DNA of 64,000 bases from Margaritifera margaritifera (GCA_029931535.1 JAQPZY010001419.1:1166501-1230500), one strand, 5' to 3'. Positions 46,491-58,901 are shown, counted from the stretch's first letter. A program made the numbers and translations. Notes: generated by a model from the letters alone, not told the origin.

Positions 46491-47530
46491 CAATAGCGTT
46501 GTTTAGCAGTGGCCCTCGTGTGACGTCACGGATCATTACCTCGTATCTAAAAATAGAATGTAACCCCAGTTTCGGACAAACAGTTTATTATATGGGGTGC
46601 CAGTTATAATTTAACTGCATTCATTATTCGCTGATGTTTAACCTAGAACATATACTAATATAATTATCAATTAATTATTATTCTAATTATTGCTTCATTA
46701 TTTTGATTAAAAGGGAATTTGCTTTATTCTTTTTCTCTAAGTACAGTATTTTATAGTTTAAATCTAATTGTTTGCTTTGTAAATACGTTTCTTGCTGCCT
46801 AACAACCTATGCATTAAGCTGTTCTGTTATATTCGTCTTAAACACTATTTATAAACTTATTTTTGTGATTGCATGCAGTATAATACTTATGTATACAAAC
46901 TCTTATTTTAAAATCCATTTTAGACTCGTTATATATTTTTCTGATTTTATTGTTTTACTGTACTTTCAACAATTTTAAAATGTGACTTCTTTCTCATTTT
47001 TAATAATAAAAATACATAATTATAAACATTAGTAATTTTTTCTGTTAAATGCAACTAATGTTAACGGAAAATACAATAGCATGTGTAGAAATACTGGGTA
47101 CGAAACATACTGGTTACGAAAAGACAAGCACCCCGCTACACTTCCCACTGCCCGAATTCCAGTTCATTTACCTCACAACATACTATCGTTTAATTATTTT
47201 TTAAAAGTGCGTGCTAAAAAGAAAATAAGATCTGTGAACTAACAGAGTCTTTTTATCAGTCCAGGCCCTTGAGTCATTGCATCATTTTTGTAACATAATG
47301 ACAATCAAATGAGGAAGTAGCTTGTGCTCTAACATGGGGAAAACATTTGTACTGTCAGTTAAAATCACGGGATTTTTCCTCGGGGCGTGGGTTGTTTAAG
47401 ATCGAATTTGATAGCGTTAGTTTATTTTACTCTATTCAAATTGGCCACAGATAAACACTTTTATTATCAAAATGTAATTTATTCTTGTAAATCACTTCCA
47501 AAGATTTACAACTGAATCGTACAAAGATCA

Positions 47531-47570
<40 letters not shown>

Positions 47571-47800
47571 TTTTATGCACAGAGCAGGAAACAGTCAGTC
47601 CATTTCCATACAACATTGTCTCATATTGGACAACACACGAGAGTTATCACTTAGAAAAAGATAAAAACAACAATAAAGTCTACTGAACGCTATATCATCT
47701 GTTTGTCCGAAAACAATATGGCCGAAGGCGCAATGCCTTGTGGGTAAATGACATCATATGATATTATACAACACGAGGGGGTCGCTAAACAACGCTATTG
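46491..47800. mobile_element. 1.31-kb element with 17-bp perfect inverted ends, non-autonomous
   Basis: CAATAGCGTTGTTTAGC at 46491-46507 is perfectly inverted at 47784-47800. Subterminal matches continue inward in the same order: CCTCGTGT, a GACGTCA / GATGTCA-type motif followed by TTACC, and TTTCGGACAAACAG (about 46572 and 47705). The interior is AT-rich and has a (TTA)n run (47530-47570) and no transposase. No target duplication was identified. Confidence 0.75.
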
Positions 47801-47939
47801 ATAGTATGTAGACTCTCTTTTGTTTACAACAAGTAATTTATAACACGTACTCTCGGACGGCACTGCTAGTGGAGATCTTTTGTGGTACAGGCAACAGGAG
47901 AACCAGAATCCACTGGCCATTGATGAGATGAAAAGAAGC

Positions 47940-48142
47940 CAGTGGCGGCGCGAGGGTTCGAAGCGCCAGGAGGCAATGTTCTTTAGTGGCGCCCCTACTT
48001 TGCCACAGAAAACAGTTTTTATGTCAATAGCTAACCTCCAACCCCCCATCTAAGCCCCAGTTACAGCTGCACCCCCCCAAAAAGCTCCCGACGCGCCCCC
48101 CTTAGCATGGCGCCCGGTCCCCCCCCCCCTTGCGCCGCTACT
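47940..48142. mobile_element. hAT-type MITE, 203 bp
   Basis: The left end CAGTGGCGGCGCGAGGG and the right end (reverse complement AGTAGCGGCGCAAGGGG) match at 14 of 16 positions. Flanking octamers AAAGAAGC (47932-47939) and AAAGGAAC (48143-48150) agree at six of eight positions, fitting a decayed 8-bp hAT target duplication. The interior is C-rich and clearly more GC-rich than the locus, and it is non-coding. Confidence 0.75.
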
Positions 48143-48150
48143 AAAGGAAC

Positions 48151-51100
48151 TCTTGCACATAGCGTCATCATGGAGCTACTATGGGCACCAGACTGGTGTA
48201 AATCAATCAAGTTTGCATTTTTCCAGATGGAAAGTCCTTAGTTTCAACTGGTCTTCCTCTATCTCTATCTCTCTCTCTCTCTCTCTGGTGTAGCATCCTG
48301 GCACTCATCCTGACTGTTGATTGGTAACACAACCCTGTGTAGGCTCAAGTAAAAGTCTGAGAACAAGTCCATAGTAGATAAATAAGATTTTACTTTTGGA
48401 CTTGGATTGTCGGTTGACTTAAAGCTACTCATAGTCCGCATGGATGTTTCTGTTCGGCTGATAAAGGAGTTTAAGTGGTAGCAATTAAATTTAAAGATTT
48501 GTAAAAAAAATTGTTGTCAGTTTTTTTAAGAATTATTTATACATGAAGACGTAAACTCAGTTTCGTTACCTTACAGGCATCTTGACATGAACATAAATTT
48601 AGAATATGAATGTGTGTACGAGTTTATTGCTCCATGATTCGACATCATGCCTCGTTATCTCAATAGTCAGCATCCTGTTTACATATCGCCCTCGAGTTTC
48701 CGTACTTTATCAGATTTACGATACCAGCTTCATAGCTGAATATAGTAACTAATACCTGGAAATATAGGCAGTTAGCACGAAGGCCATATCTGACGCAGTT
48801 ACACCAAACAAATGTCAAGGTTTTGACCTAAAAGAAGAAATCGGTTAAAAAGGGAAATGAAACTGAAACCTCAGTATTTCGCTTGATGTGATAAGCTGTA
48901 GATCCGTACAGGTCATGTGATAATAGCAGATATGTGTCTCCTCAGAATATATCTTTCTGAAAGCACAAGTCAAGGACGAAACAAAATCTTATAACTTAAA
49001 ATAAGCAGGAGCTCGGATGAACGAATTTGAATTATTCCAAAACCGCACGTTCGATGAACTCAAATATGGTTAAGATAAATAGAAAATATAGTACAACATA
49101 GTTCGGTTACACTAGGACACAACGTCATAACCAAACAAAATAATAAAACAAAATACATAAATAAATAAATCATACACTCGAAATACAAAGTACCAGGATG
49201 AGTTGGTATATTACATTTCAGTCAGTATTTGCGAGATTGCATGATTTTTTTTTTACAAACATTGATATGAAATTGCCAGCAGTAGACATTTATTTGTATC
49301 CCCATCTACAAGTTAATTTAAGAATCAATCTTTATTTCGTCAATGTATTTATATGATCCTAGCCTCCCTATGTTAAAATGTTAACTGTTAGCATCACATC
49401 ACGTGGGTGCGCTTAGAGATTCACGGGCAGTAACTCTGCAAACTATGTCCAAATCGTGCTTAATCTATTAATTTATCCAAGATCTTGTTAAATAGCAAAT
49501 TCACAGTAAATTTGGTTGGAATTGTTAAAATGTCATTCCTTAAATATTCACAATTCATGGACGTATTGTATGTCGACGAAGGGCAATATTTTTGATAAAA
49601 TGGTCAAAATTGATGGATGGTCGCATTGATAGGACATTCTATAAACGAATCTTCATAGTAAATTGTATTATTATAAAAACATTACTGCTGGAGTATTTTC
49701 AAACTAAGCCCGTGATACGTCGATCATGAGCCATTACTGAAAACAGCAAACTAATCATCGAAGTTATTTTCAACCATTTTAAGAAACAGCTTAACAGATA
49801 ATTTTATGAAATTGAAAACATAATTGGTTAAGACCTACAACGTTGGAAAGTTTTTAGGGTGTAAGAAATTCGGGGATCAAAACTCTCGGAAAAAGATCAA
49901 AATGTACGACGGTAGTTGAATCTACTATCTTCTGAAGAAGCTTGAATGCATATTTGGTTGAAACAACATTAGAATGCCTCATTGCTAACATGCCTATTTT
50001 TAGACAATATGGGCCATAACTTTTGTCCATTGGAAAGATTGTCTTGGAGAGAGGTGTGATTGTTTCCAAAATTGATCACTAAAAATGTAAAAAGATCTAA
50101 TTACGAATTTTAAAAATACCAAACCTGAATTTAGTACGACTACTTTTATCTAAGTTAAATGTGGGCATAATGAAGAATTAATATTGATGTATGTATCAGA
50201 ATCGGATGTGGTTGTGCTGAAAGGTTTCAAGTCTATTTGCAATGGTTGAAGTTGAGTGCACTTTATTTGTTAATCGTGTCTCCAGCCTCAATCTTGCCGA
50301 CCACTCTTATTAACATTCAGCGTACTCTCTGCACGTATGAGGTTCGCGCATATCACATGACCATGTGCAACGCTGCTTTAAAGAGTGTTTAAGTTGTTAC
50401 AACTTCCTTTTGCTGCTTGTATTTTGTACCATGCATATGTTTGAATATATACCTGGTTTTTGAGCAAAATATGATACCTTAATTATGATGATAAAAAACC
50501 ATCTTCAAATCGATCATTTTCCTTGTCCAATGTTGCATATAGTATTTAAAATAGCTTTCAAATACTCTTTGTGAAAAAACAACATATTTTTATTTTTATT
50601 CCATATCCGTAAAGTCTCATATGTTGCATCTTCTATGAATTTCCAACCACTTAAATTATTGAAATTTATCATTTTTATATTTTTGTTCCCTTGCTGTAAA
50701 AAATAAATAGAAACTGAATAACTTACTGAAAACATATTGGTAATTGAAGGTGTACACAACTTAAGTGAAGTCTGCATTTTGCTGCTGAAATTTTTTTATA
50801 GGAAGTAGCAAACGGTGTGCACACTGAACGTTTTAATTAATTCAAAGGTGAAGTATAAATATCAGGGTCCACGTCTTACATTGTAGGATTAACACATGTG
50901 CCGGATATGTAGCTATTACCAAAATCATAAATGTAAATTATAACTGGGCAAATAAGGCGAAAAGAGTAATATGTGCATGTATCGAGTACATTTCTAATGA
51001 CAACATCCTTTCTAACGAAAAAAATTGCACTCATATGGAGCACAAACCCCTTGACCCCATGCCCAGTCAGAAAGCTTTAACAGGTTTTGTCTTGGTTTTG

Positions 51101-51540
51101 TGACCTAGATTTTTACGAATACGATAAATGCAAAATGATTGATAGATACAACGGAAGCTTCATTACTGCACCACTCTGTAAATAAATCGAAACGACGCCA
51201 TCTTTGCTCTACCTTCACTGTAGATTACCCGCTAGGAGGCGCTAAAATATATGTGCGACATTTGGATTCTTAAAAAGTGTATATCTTTAAAATATTGTAT
51301 ATTTCCGCATATTTTTAACGGAATACACGTTTATTTAAAACAAATATCAATCTATGTCTTTATGAGTTAGATCAGAGAAAAATATAAACCTATTTTCATC
51401 TAAACTAACGCAAAAAAATGGTCCTTCAACATAATGTACTTTTCTACACTAGCCAGATATAGCCCCTCAACTTTGAAAGCAAAATGTTAGAATGTTTGGT
51501 GCCTAATCAGTGGAAATAGAGTTGATTATTATTTTTCAGG
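48151..51540. other. Long intergenic stretch, nothing recognised
   Basis: A short CT run near 48259-48286 and AT-rich sequence. No supported frames or structured repeats were seen. Confidence 0.6.
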
Positions 51541-51714
51541 GCCGTGGAATTGTACTCAGCCAAGAATTTCCGACCGAAAAAGGAGAAAAGTAAAGAAATT
51601 GATTGTGAAACATTAGGTCGCAATCGTTTTCTCGACCAAATACGCGCTTCAACACAATATCCGTTTCTTACACTCGAACTTCCACCAACTGTTAGAGAGT
51701 CGGTTATAATAATA
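51541..51714 (-). repeat. Repeat edge next to a microsatellite, copy B
   Basis: On the minus strand it starts ataaccgactctctaacagt, then tggtggaagtt and cggatattgtgttgaagcgc, matching copy A at 42804-42880. The (ATA)n/(AT)n microsatellite (51708-51771) abuts the same end. A plus-strand frame of 114 codons runs through repeat and microsatellite and is not a gene. Confidence 0.5.
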
Positions 51715-51723
51715 ATAATAATA

Positions 51724-51771
<48 letters not shown>
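51715..51771. repeat. (AT)n microsatellite
   Basis: Short ATA repeats pass into a TA run next to repeat copy B. Confidence 0.95.
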
Positions 51772-51774
<3 letters not shown>

Positions 51775-52261
51775 GTCTATCCTAACAAGTATTGCATCAT
51801 GGCACAGAAATGGGTTGATAAATGGTGGTTTGATGGATCGTTGGGTTTGATGGTTAGTTCATATGTCACTAGGAAGACCATACACTAATCCACACATAAC
51901 ATACAATTTTTTGTTAATCCATACACTCTTATGATTTGGAGCAGTGCATTTGAACTCATTGATTAAAAACAACCGTTTCACGATGTTTCTCGTTACATTT
52001 GCCTTCTCGATGGAGTTAGAAAGTAAAGAATAAATTTAACAACCAAATGATTTTATAAGAAAAGGAAGTATTTCATGGGGTCTTTCTAGGGTAGAGGGAT
52101 GACTCGTGGGGGTGGAGAATAAAAAGTATACTCTCCTGTCGTCTTGGATTGGCTACTTATGGGAGAAAATAAATTTAACATCACGGTTGGGTCACTGTTG
52201 AGGAGAAATGGGAATTGTACATTGTGGGTCACTTTGGAACAAGAGGAAGTTAACATTGTTA

Positions 52262-52465
52262 TTTTGTATCAATACCCATCCTGACTAACCAACACCCATT
52301 CTGATACCCACACCAACTGACCAACACACTCTTACTGACCAACACCCGCACCTACTGACCAACATCCACAACTAAAGACCAACACACAGTCTTACTGACC
52401 AGCACCCACACTTACTGAGTAGCCCCTACACTTACTGAACAACACCCACAGCTACTGACCAATAG
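52262..52465. repeat. Imperfect minisatellite, units of about 20 bp
   Basis: About nine or ten degenerate copies of a unit like ctgaccaacacccacactta follow one another. The array is followed by an A-rich stretch (52466-52645). No coding sense is seen. Confidence 0.8.
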
Positions 52466-52674
52466 AAAAATAAAAACTTAAATACTAAATTTAAAATTTC
52501 AAAGAAAATTAAAAAATAAAAACATAAAAAATAAAACATTAAAAATTAAAAAATAAAAAATTAGAAACGTTTTCAAAAAGAACAACCGTAAATAAAAAAA
52601 ATAATTAAAAAAGTTTGTTAAAAGTGAAAAAGAAAAACATTTTTTTTTATGGAAGACAAATTTTAGATATACGC

Positions 52675-52765
52675 ATAGAAGCAAACAAACACAAATAGAA
52701 GAGCTGGCAAGGGTGGATACTCTCTCTGTTTCTGGAGATCTGGGTGGTCCTAAAAAGGGCAGTTG
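52675..52765 (-). repeat. Repeat with decayed histone-type 3' stem-loop, copy 1
   Basis: On the minus strand CAACTGCCCTTTTTAGGACC (52746-52765) resembles the animal histone mRNA stem-loop and its flank (CGGCCCTTTTCAGGGCC form). The next about 70 bases match copy 2 (agaaacag, aactcttct / aacttctata, tttgtgttt). No histone reading frame lies upstream of it on the minus strand. Confidence 0.4.
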
Positions 52766-52799
52766 CTTTTTTAGGCGAATGTTCACTAAGCTCCTTAAC

Positions 52800-52890
52800 A
52801 CATATCACACTTTTAGGAAGATAATTGATCTCAGTTATCATGTGAAGTAAATGACTATCAACAAGCTTTTTAACCATGACACAGGGCAAA
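52800..52890 (-). repeat. Unique flank joined to an (ACAT)n array, copy A
   Basis: The reverse complement reads gtcatacgtttg, aaaaagcttgttgatagtca, tttacttcacatgataa and atcttcct. It matches 58335-58420 in the same order and the same position relative to its tetranucleotide array. Confidence 0.65.
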
Positions 52891-52895
52891 CGTAT

Positions 52896-52968
52896 GACAT
52901 ACATACATACATACATACATACATACATACATACATACATACATACATACATACATACATACATACGT
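52896..52968. repeat. (ACAT)n microsatellite
   Basis: About 18 tetranucleotide units between copy A of the array-linked flank and the second stem-loop repeat. Confidence 0.95.
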
Positions 52969-53039
52969 ACACGCAATCACACATTATGAGTCATGGGAGG
53001 TAGATATTTAAGTTTTGTTTTGAATACACACAAAGACAA

Positions 53040-53138
53040 AAGATGCAGGTACGAAACACAAAATATAGAAGTTTGCAATAAGGATTAGTATTCTGTTTCT
53101 AGAATACTGGCTGGACCTGAAAAGGACTGTTGGTTGAG
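53040..53138 (-). repeat. Repeat with decayed histone-type 3' stem-loop, copy 2
   Basis: The minus strand reads CAACAGTCCTTTTCAGGTCC (53113-53132), closer than copy 1 to the histone stem-loop consensus, then agtattctagaaacag and acttctatattttgtgtttc in parallel with copy 1. No histone coding sequence is adjacent. Confidence 0.4.
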
Positions 53139-54859
53139 TAGTCTGTTAGATAAAGGTATTGAGACAGATGACATAACTTTACTCTTCTACATCCCACACT
53201 TCTTCGTACTAAAGCTCCATATTACGGTACTCTTTTTAGACACCCTTGTCTTTCAATATATATTTCCACTCCCAAATACGGCTGATTCTGTTCTTTATTT
53301 GACCACCCACTTCACCGTAACATAGATGGATGGAGTAGCATGGTGGATATTTGAGTGAAGCTTCTGACACTAAGCTACATCTTGATTCTTTGAGAACGGA
53401 TGACAAGACTTGAAACTCTGCACCGTATAGATATTGATTTCAAGGCTCAGCCAGTCAGAGCGCCTTCTACTCATTCCATCCATCGCGTGATTTGTATCCA
53501 TCAATCAGAATGCGGGATGATGTATGGCGTGAGTTTCAGGTGATGTACAAAGAATGTAGAGTGGGAAATTAAATATGTTTTAAGTAAAGTTTTTAAGTAA
53601 TGAAATTGCTGAACAGTGTCTCCAAAAAATCATGGAAAAACTAGCAACAGGGGTCACAATAGAGTCCGCGAAAGAGAGAGGTGACTTCTATCTCCAAATA
53701 AAGAGGAGAAAATAAGAGAATTTCATGGAGAAATGAAATGTGAATATAATTTTCACTCGGAAATGTGTCATTATTGATTTAAAATATTTTCAAACATATT
53801 GTCTTTAGTGTGTCCAATAAAATACATTTGTGCATGATTTACAACAATATGTTCTACTAGTATTTTGAAATAAATGATAAAAGTGCTACACATTTATATT
53901 ATAATGTATTCTTAAAGAAACCACAGTATTTTCAAAAAAGCTTTTCAAAAATATTACAAATTATTTTTTATTTATTTGCTTATTTACTTGCTTGTAGGGG
54001 TGTGACTAACTAGTTTCCTATGAATATAAATCACGAACCTGTTTACAGTACACTGTTAGAATCTACCAGGTGATTCCACATTGGATGGATAGAAAAACGG
54101 ACGAAGAAAGAAACAGCAGACGCTATACTGAGTAGAAATTTCATTAAACGTACTAGTTAGTGGCGGTAATATATGTAAACTGCTGTCTTTATTTGGATTT
54201 GTAATTGTGGCAACCATTTAAGTTACAAATAATGAAAATATCTATAAAAAAATAAAAAACAAAAATAAAGCGCCAATGATAACAACAATAACGAGCATAT
54301 AATGTTCACTGGCAAAGTAACTGTTATTGAGGTTTGGTGTATTTAAGCGAGCAGGGAATGAATCAGTACTAAACTTGCGTTTAACTTCAAGGGTAGTTAG
54401 ATCCAAAACAAAGTCTGGGAAAAATGATCTATGATGCATTAAATTACACTTATTACACTTTTCGTATTTGCTGTAGATAACTGGGTTTTTTCCCCGCAAA
54501 ATGTTGCAGTACCAAATTTATAGAACATGATTGTTACATTGTGTCAAAAAACAAACTCTCAAATTTTCGGAGTAAGCTTTCTGCGTACTTTTATATCTAA
54601 TGGGGGAGCTACATTTTTTTAAACAGAAAAACTGAAGTACATTGCTGTTGTGCATCATGCATTGAATGTCTGTGTCTGTACAGAAAGGAATAGTAATTTT
54701 GGATCATTGACACACTGTTACAAAATCACAACCCTAACATCACACACGCAATCATGCATATATACATACGTCACCTAAGGTCAAATGGAAAAGGGTACAA
54801 ATCCCTCATACATACAACCATACATACATACAACCCTACAACTATATAACGATACATTT
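53139..54859. other. Intergenic stretch, nothing recognised
   Basis: No motif-bearing frame. Short catacatacaac runs occur near 54808-54840. Confidence 0.6.
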
Positions 54860-55685
54860 CATATGATGGGTTGGGCTATCCATCAATGGGAATTAAATAT
54901 TAGCGATTGTATGGTCCTCTATGGGAATTAAACATTGAGAGGCACAATAGCCTTCTATTAACATTGAACATGAATGAGAGAAGAAGAAAGACAAAGTTAA
55001 TGACAGACAAGCACCCCTAGTTTGCAATCCAACATACGTTTTATATTATCCAATGCTGGAGTGAAAGGCAGTTTTCATTTTCAAGAGTATTGTAAAATAT
55101 CCAATGTGTATACTGTATGGAACAAATTGGTTATTCACTTTCTTATAAATGTATTGTTTTCATTTTGTTGCCCCAATGTAGCTTCCATATTGAGCAAGTT
55201 GGGTTCTTCACTTTTTTTACAAATATACTGGAATGTTTGTATTTCTCAAGAATACAATGGTTCGTATCCATTACTGTGAACAAAAGGGAAGGAGCGGTTC
55301 ATATCTCCCACAATATCACTGTTTTATGCTGCTATAATAGACTTTAATACTTTGAGAGGAAAGAAATATACACGAGTAAATGAATGCATGAAGTAAATAA
55401 AAACAGCTAAAAAGCCCTCTATGGAAAATTAACATTATGGCTGTCACTATCGAAAGGTCAATGGAATTTTAACATCACAGATGCCACTATGGGAGCATTT
55501 GGGTATTTCCAATGATGGGTTGGTATGGGAATTATATATTTAAAATGTATGGTTCCCTATGGTAACTGGGAACGCTATAGCTTTCTACAGAAATCGAACA
55601 TTACAACATGATGGAGAAAAGATAAAACACGTATCTAATGACATACATTGACATTATTTTACAATCCAACAGCAAATGTAATGTC
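54860..55685. repeat. Diverged direct repeat, two copies about 650 bp apart
   Basis: Segments at about 54863-55035 and 55515-55680 share gatgggttgg, tgggaattaaatatt / tgggaattatatatt, tgtatggtcctctatgg / tgtatggttccctatgg, atagccttcta / atagctttcta and tttgcaatccaac / tttacaatccaac in order. Identity is modest. The element type is unknown. Confidence 0.55.
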
Positions 55686-56708
55686 AGATCAAATTTCATA
55701 GGGTAATCTATTCAGTAGTACGCTATTGGTGAAAAAGACAGTGAGACATTGCTACACTGTCAAACAACGCCAGAGTTCCGCATAAGATATGGTTTTCGTG
55801 TATTGTAAGGGAGTTACATTTTCTGTTTGTGTTTGAAAACAACATATATTGTTCTGCTACTTGACTGAGAAGATACTACAGATAACACACTAATTTCTCT
55901 GTTGTTTTTAATTACTAGCTTCTTGTGTTGCTCTGTGGTAAAACACCAAACCAAACCAAGGCAAACCAATCATTTCTATTGGCGTTTCTTGAAAATAAAA
56001 ATAAAAATGCCAATTAAGTCAATGTTAGCAGGGATAGATTATGATCATCTGTTTGACTCAAAACGACATTGCCATCTTACTTACCGGCTCTATATATAAT
56101 GAGAGAGTGTACCCTAGTCAAACTGGAACAGTCCACCGTCATGAAACGATCACAAAACTCTAAGGAGAAGCCATAAACACCCAAATCCACCAGAAAGGTT
56201 GTGGCGGAAGTTTCCCAAGTGATTTTGAAGAGGAGATGATCGATCCTTGATGCATTATCATCATAACCATTCCCAAGAACATCAGTGTCAAGATCGTCCA
56301 AGAAAGAAGTCCTTCGGTAGCCCTTGAGGATTATTTTCACATTCAATTGGCCAGCAAGGTGACTTCCTGAAACTTCAAAGCACCGCCTACACTTACACAG
56401 TCAAATTTAAAGCGTTCAAGTCCCAAGTCCTCGAAAAGAAGCGGCTGCGTTTCTTACTGACGGATTAGAGTCTATGTAGGATGAGTTGAAACGACTGTGC
56501 CGAGCTGAAGATCAGATCGTTTGCGACTGTCTGGAATTTACTAAACTTGCTAAACTAAAACCTTCCAAAATCATCGACAATTTCAACACAAACAAAAATC
56601 GAACGACGAGTTTGACATTACCGATGGAAAATACACATTCTATATGATTCATGTTTAACCTCCCTCGGGCAGCGGAACAAAAACAACAAGAAAAAGAAAG
56701 GGGACCAT
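55686..56708. other. Stretch before the polymerase relic, coding ancestry uncertain
   Basis: A minus frame at 56077-56346 and several plus fragments (56350-56640) have a protein-like composition but no motif I can name. Part may be the missing N-terminal region of the polymerase relic. Confidence 0.35.
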
Positions 56709-58060
56709 CGTGTGGGCTTCATTTTTGTTTTTCTTTTACTTTGAATATTCCCAAGACACTGGTATTCACATTCCTAACTTTTGTGTCACCCATCGAACTT
56801 GCCACGAATATATTCAGGAACCTTTATTTGATCCCTGTCGGAACCGTAGCGTGCTCTCGGGTGGGCGTAGCAAGGTATTTCGTCGATCCAATACTCTTCC
56901 TGATTTCGCTCAAATGGTCTAAGAGCCCACTGACAACTGAGACAAAGAAGAGGCCGATCTTTACGACAACAGTGATTGATCAAACGTATTCGGGATACGA
57001 CGGTCATGTGTCTTTTGAAAAGGTTTTTCAGAAAAAGGAACTGAATTTCCACCCGTCATGAATGGAGACAAAATCATTTACATGAAAGTGGGACAGCACA
57101 GTTTGTAGATTCTATTATCTATTTGGCTATGCCCCTAAGTAAAATGTCCGAACCGTTTGAAACGACTGAAATGGCTAAGGGATATCTTCCTCACTTTTCC
57201 AATACTAACGAAAATCAACACGTCGTGCTACCTCATTTGCATGAGGCACTTCACTACGACCCAGATGGTATGCAATCAAAGCAAAGGTAAGATTTCTACG
57301 CATTATACCAAGCCCATTCTTCTGGCCCTTTTGAGTTTGAACAGGAGATGCTAAAGAATTGTCGGTCAGATGTAGACATTCTACCACGTTGCTGTGGAAA
57401 ATTTCGACAGTTATTCCTCGAGCTCGGGGGGTGACGATCCACTGAAGGAAGCTTCTACCATTGCCAAAGGTTGTGGTTTGGTGTATGGAACTAATTTCAT
57501 CCCCGAGAACATCCTAGATATTGTACCACCTCAAACCTATCAATCCGTGAGCTGTTGGTTTATTCGGTCAAGGCTTTGTGTTGGTTATATTACTTTTGCC
57601 AGACTCAAGACAAACAGATACAACATGCTAGAAATGGCGGAGAAAAGAAGACCAGTCCTTACTCCGTTGATGGTTATGACTTGGAAAACCAGCATATCGT
57701 GTACAAATTGAATGAATGTTTATGGCACGGATATGAAACGTGTTATTCTGAGAGAGAACTCAAAAAATCCGTATACAAGGTTGACCATCAAAGATTTGTA
57801 CGAAACAACTCTTGGATACCGCGTGGTGGCGATGTGGGAACACAACTAACATAGACTTTTAAGAACAAATCCCGAATTTCGATGCATCGTCGAAGACTAC
57901 GATGCGGTGGACATCGTACTTTTGAATCCTCGCCACAGTTTGTTTTGAGGACTGACCAAAGTGATATGCTTGTTGTACGACATCCCATTAGTCACTCTGA
58001 ACTTTAGACAGAACACATCGACGAGGAACACATTTGCCAGTACGAATGTATCATTCGAAA
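56709..58060 (+). pseudogene. Type-B DNA polymerase relic (DNA_pol_B_2 kind), N-terminal half
   Basis: Fragments in changing frames keep family order. The exonuclease I region FYFEYSQDTGIHIPNFCV (from 56734; the first catalytic Asp is Tyr) is followed by VMNGDKIIYMKVG (about 57056) and FVDSIIYLAMPLSKM (about 57105). Next come KGYLPHFSNTNENQ, the exonuclease III-like CRSDVDIL (about 57360), VYGTNFIPENILDIVPP, the insert motif YSVDGYDLENQ with CLWHGYETCY (about 57650-57745) and PRHSLF*GLTKVICLLYD (about 57925-57985). The palm motifs never appear, because the relic stops at an (ATGT)n array. At least five frame changes and several stops make it inactive. Such polymerases occur in Polinton/Maverick elements and related linear mobile DNA. 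Confidence 0.8.
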
Positions 58061-58086
58061 CGGATTGAGTACTCATTAAAAGTCAT

Positions 58087-58330
58087 GTATGTATGTATGT
58101 ATGTATGTATGTATGTATGTATGTATGTATGTATGTATGTATGTATGTATGTATGTATGTATGTATGTATATATGTATGTATGTATGTATGGATGGATGT
58201 ATGTATGCAAGCATGCATGCATGCATCAATGCATGTATGTATGTATGTATGTATGTATGTATGTATGTATGTATGTATGTATGTATGTATGTATGTATGT
58301 ATGTATGTATGTATGTATGTATATATGTAT
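58087..58330. repeat. (ATGT)n microsatellite, about 245 bp
   Basis: A long tetranucleotide array with a variant centre (gatggatg, gcaagcatgcatgcatgcat near 58190-58235). Open CMYV / THIY frames on both strands are artefacts. Confidence 0.97.
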
Positions 58331-58334
58331 GAAG

Positions 58335-58420
58335 TCATACTTTTGCTCTATTGATGGTGAAAAGTTTGTTAAGAGTCATTTACTTCACAAGATAAATTGA
58401 TAAAATTTGTCTTCCTTTAA
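58335..58420 (+). repeat. Unique flank joined to an (ATGT)n array, copy B
   Basis: gtcatacttttg, gaaaagtttgttaagagtca, tttacttcacaagataa and gtcttcct match the reverse complement of 52800-52890 in order. In both places the tetranucleotide array abuts the same end. Confidence 0.65.
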
Positions 58421-58565
58421 ATAAATAATCGAGTAAAAAGTATGAAAATATTTAGCACTATGACCCTTAGTTTGTCGTCAGTGAGTGTCCTCTAACATAT
58501 TGAAAATTGTTCATCTATATTGTACCAATGTAATCAAAGCAGATGCTTATTGAAGTATTGACATC

Positions 58566-58569
<4 letters not shown>

Positions 58570-58633
<64 letters not shown>
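58570..58633. repeat. (GA)n microsatellite
   Basis: An uninterrupted GA run of about 64 bases. Confidence 0.95.
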
Positions 58634-58635
<2 letters not shown>

Positions 58636-58837
58636 TTTTTCCAAAGTACTAACAAAAAATTGTGTACAAACATATAACCTATGTTCAACCCTGTACACAT
58701 TCCAATACGATCCCACTCACTGATGTTTTGTAAACAGTACATTTACAAACCTTCAAATTTAGAATATATGGATGGGAATAAAAACCCCACAAACTTGCAA
58801 ACTTGACAACACTTTACAAAACAAAGCTTAGTTTTTC

Positions 58838-58841
<4 letters not shown>

Positions 58842-58897
<56 letters not shown>
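58842..58897. repeat. (GA)n microsatellite, second
   Basis: A second GA run, 210 bp after the first. The flanks differ, so it is not a simple duplication. Confidence 0.95.

Positions 58898-58901
<4 letters not shown>

Noticed and set aside
56077..56346. 89-codon minus frame before the polymerase relic as a gene
   Set aside because: It reads plausibly but has no motif, splice site or repeat support. It is kept as an unassigned stretch.
58034..58400. Long open frames of CMYV and THIY repeats on both strands
   Set aside because: They are direct translations of the (ATGT)n array, open in every frame, with no flanking coding signal. The same applies at 32.7, 42.7, 34.7, 52.9 and 60.5 kb.
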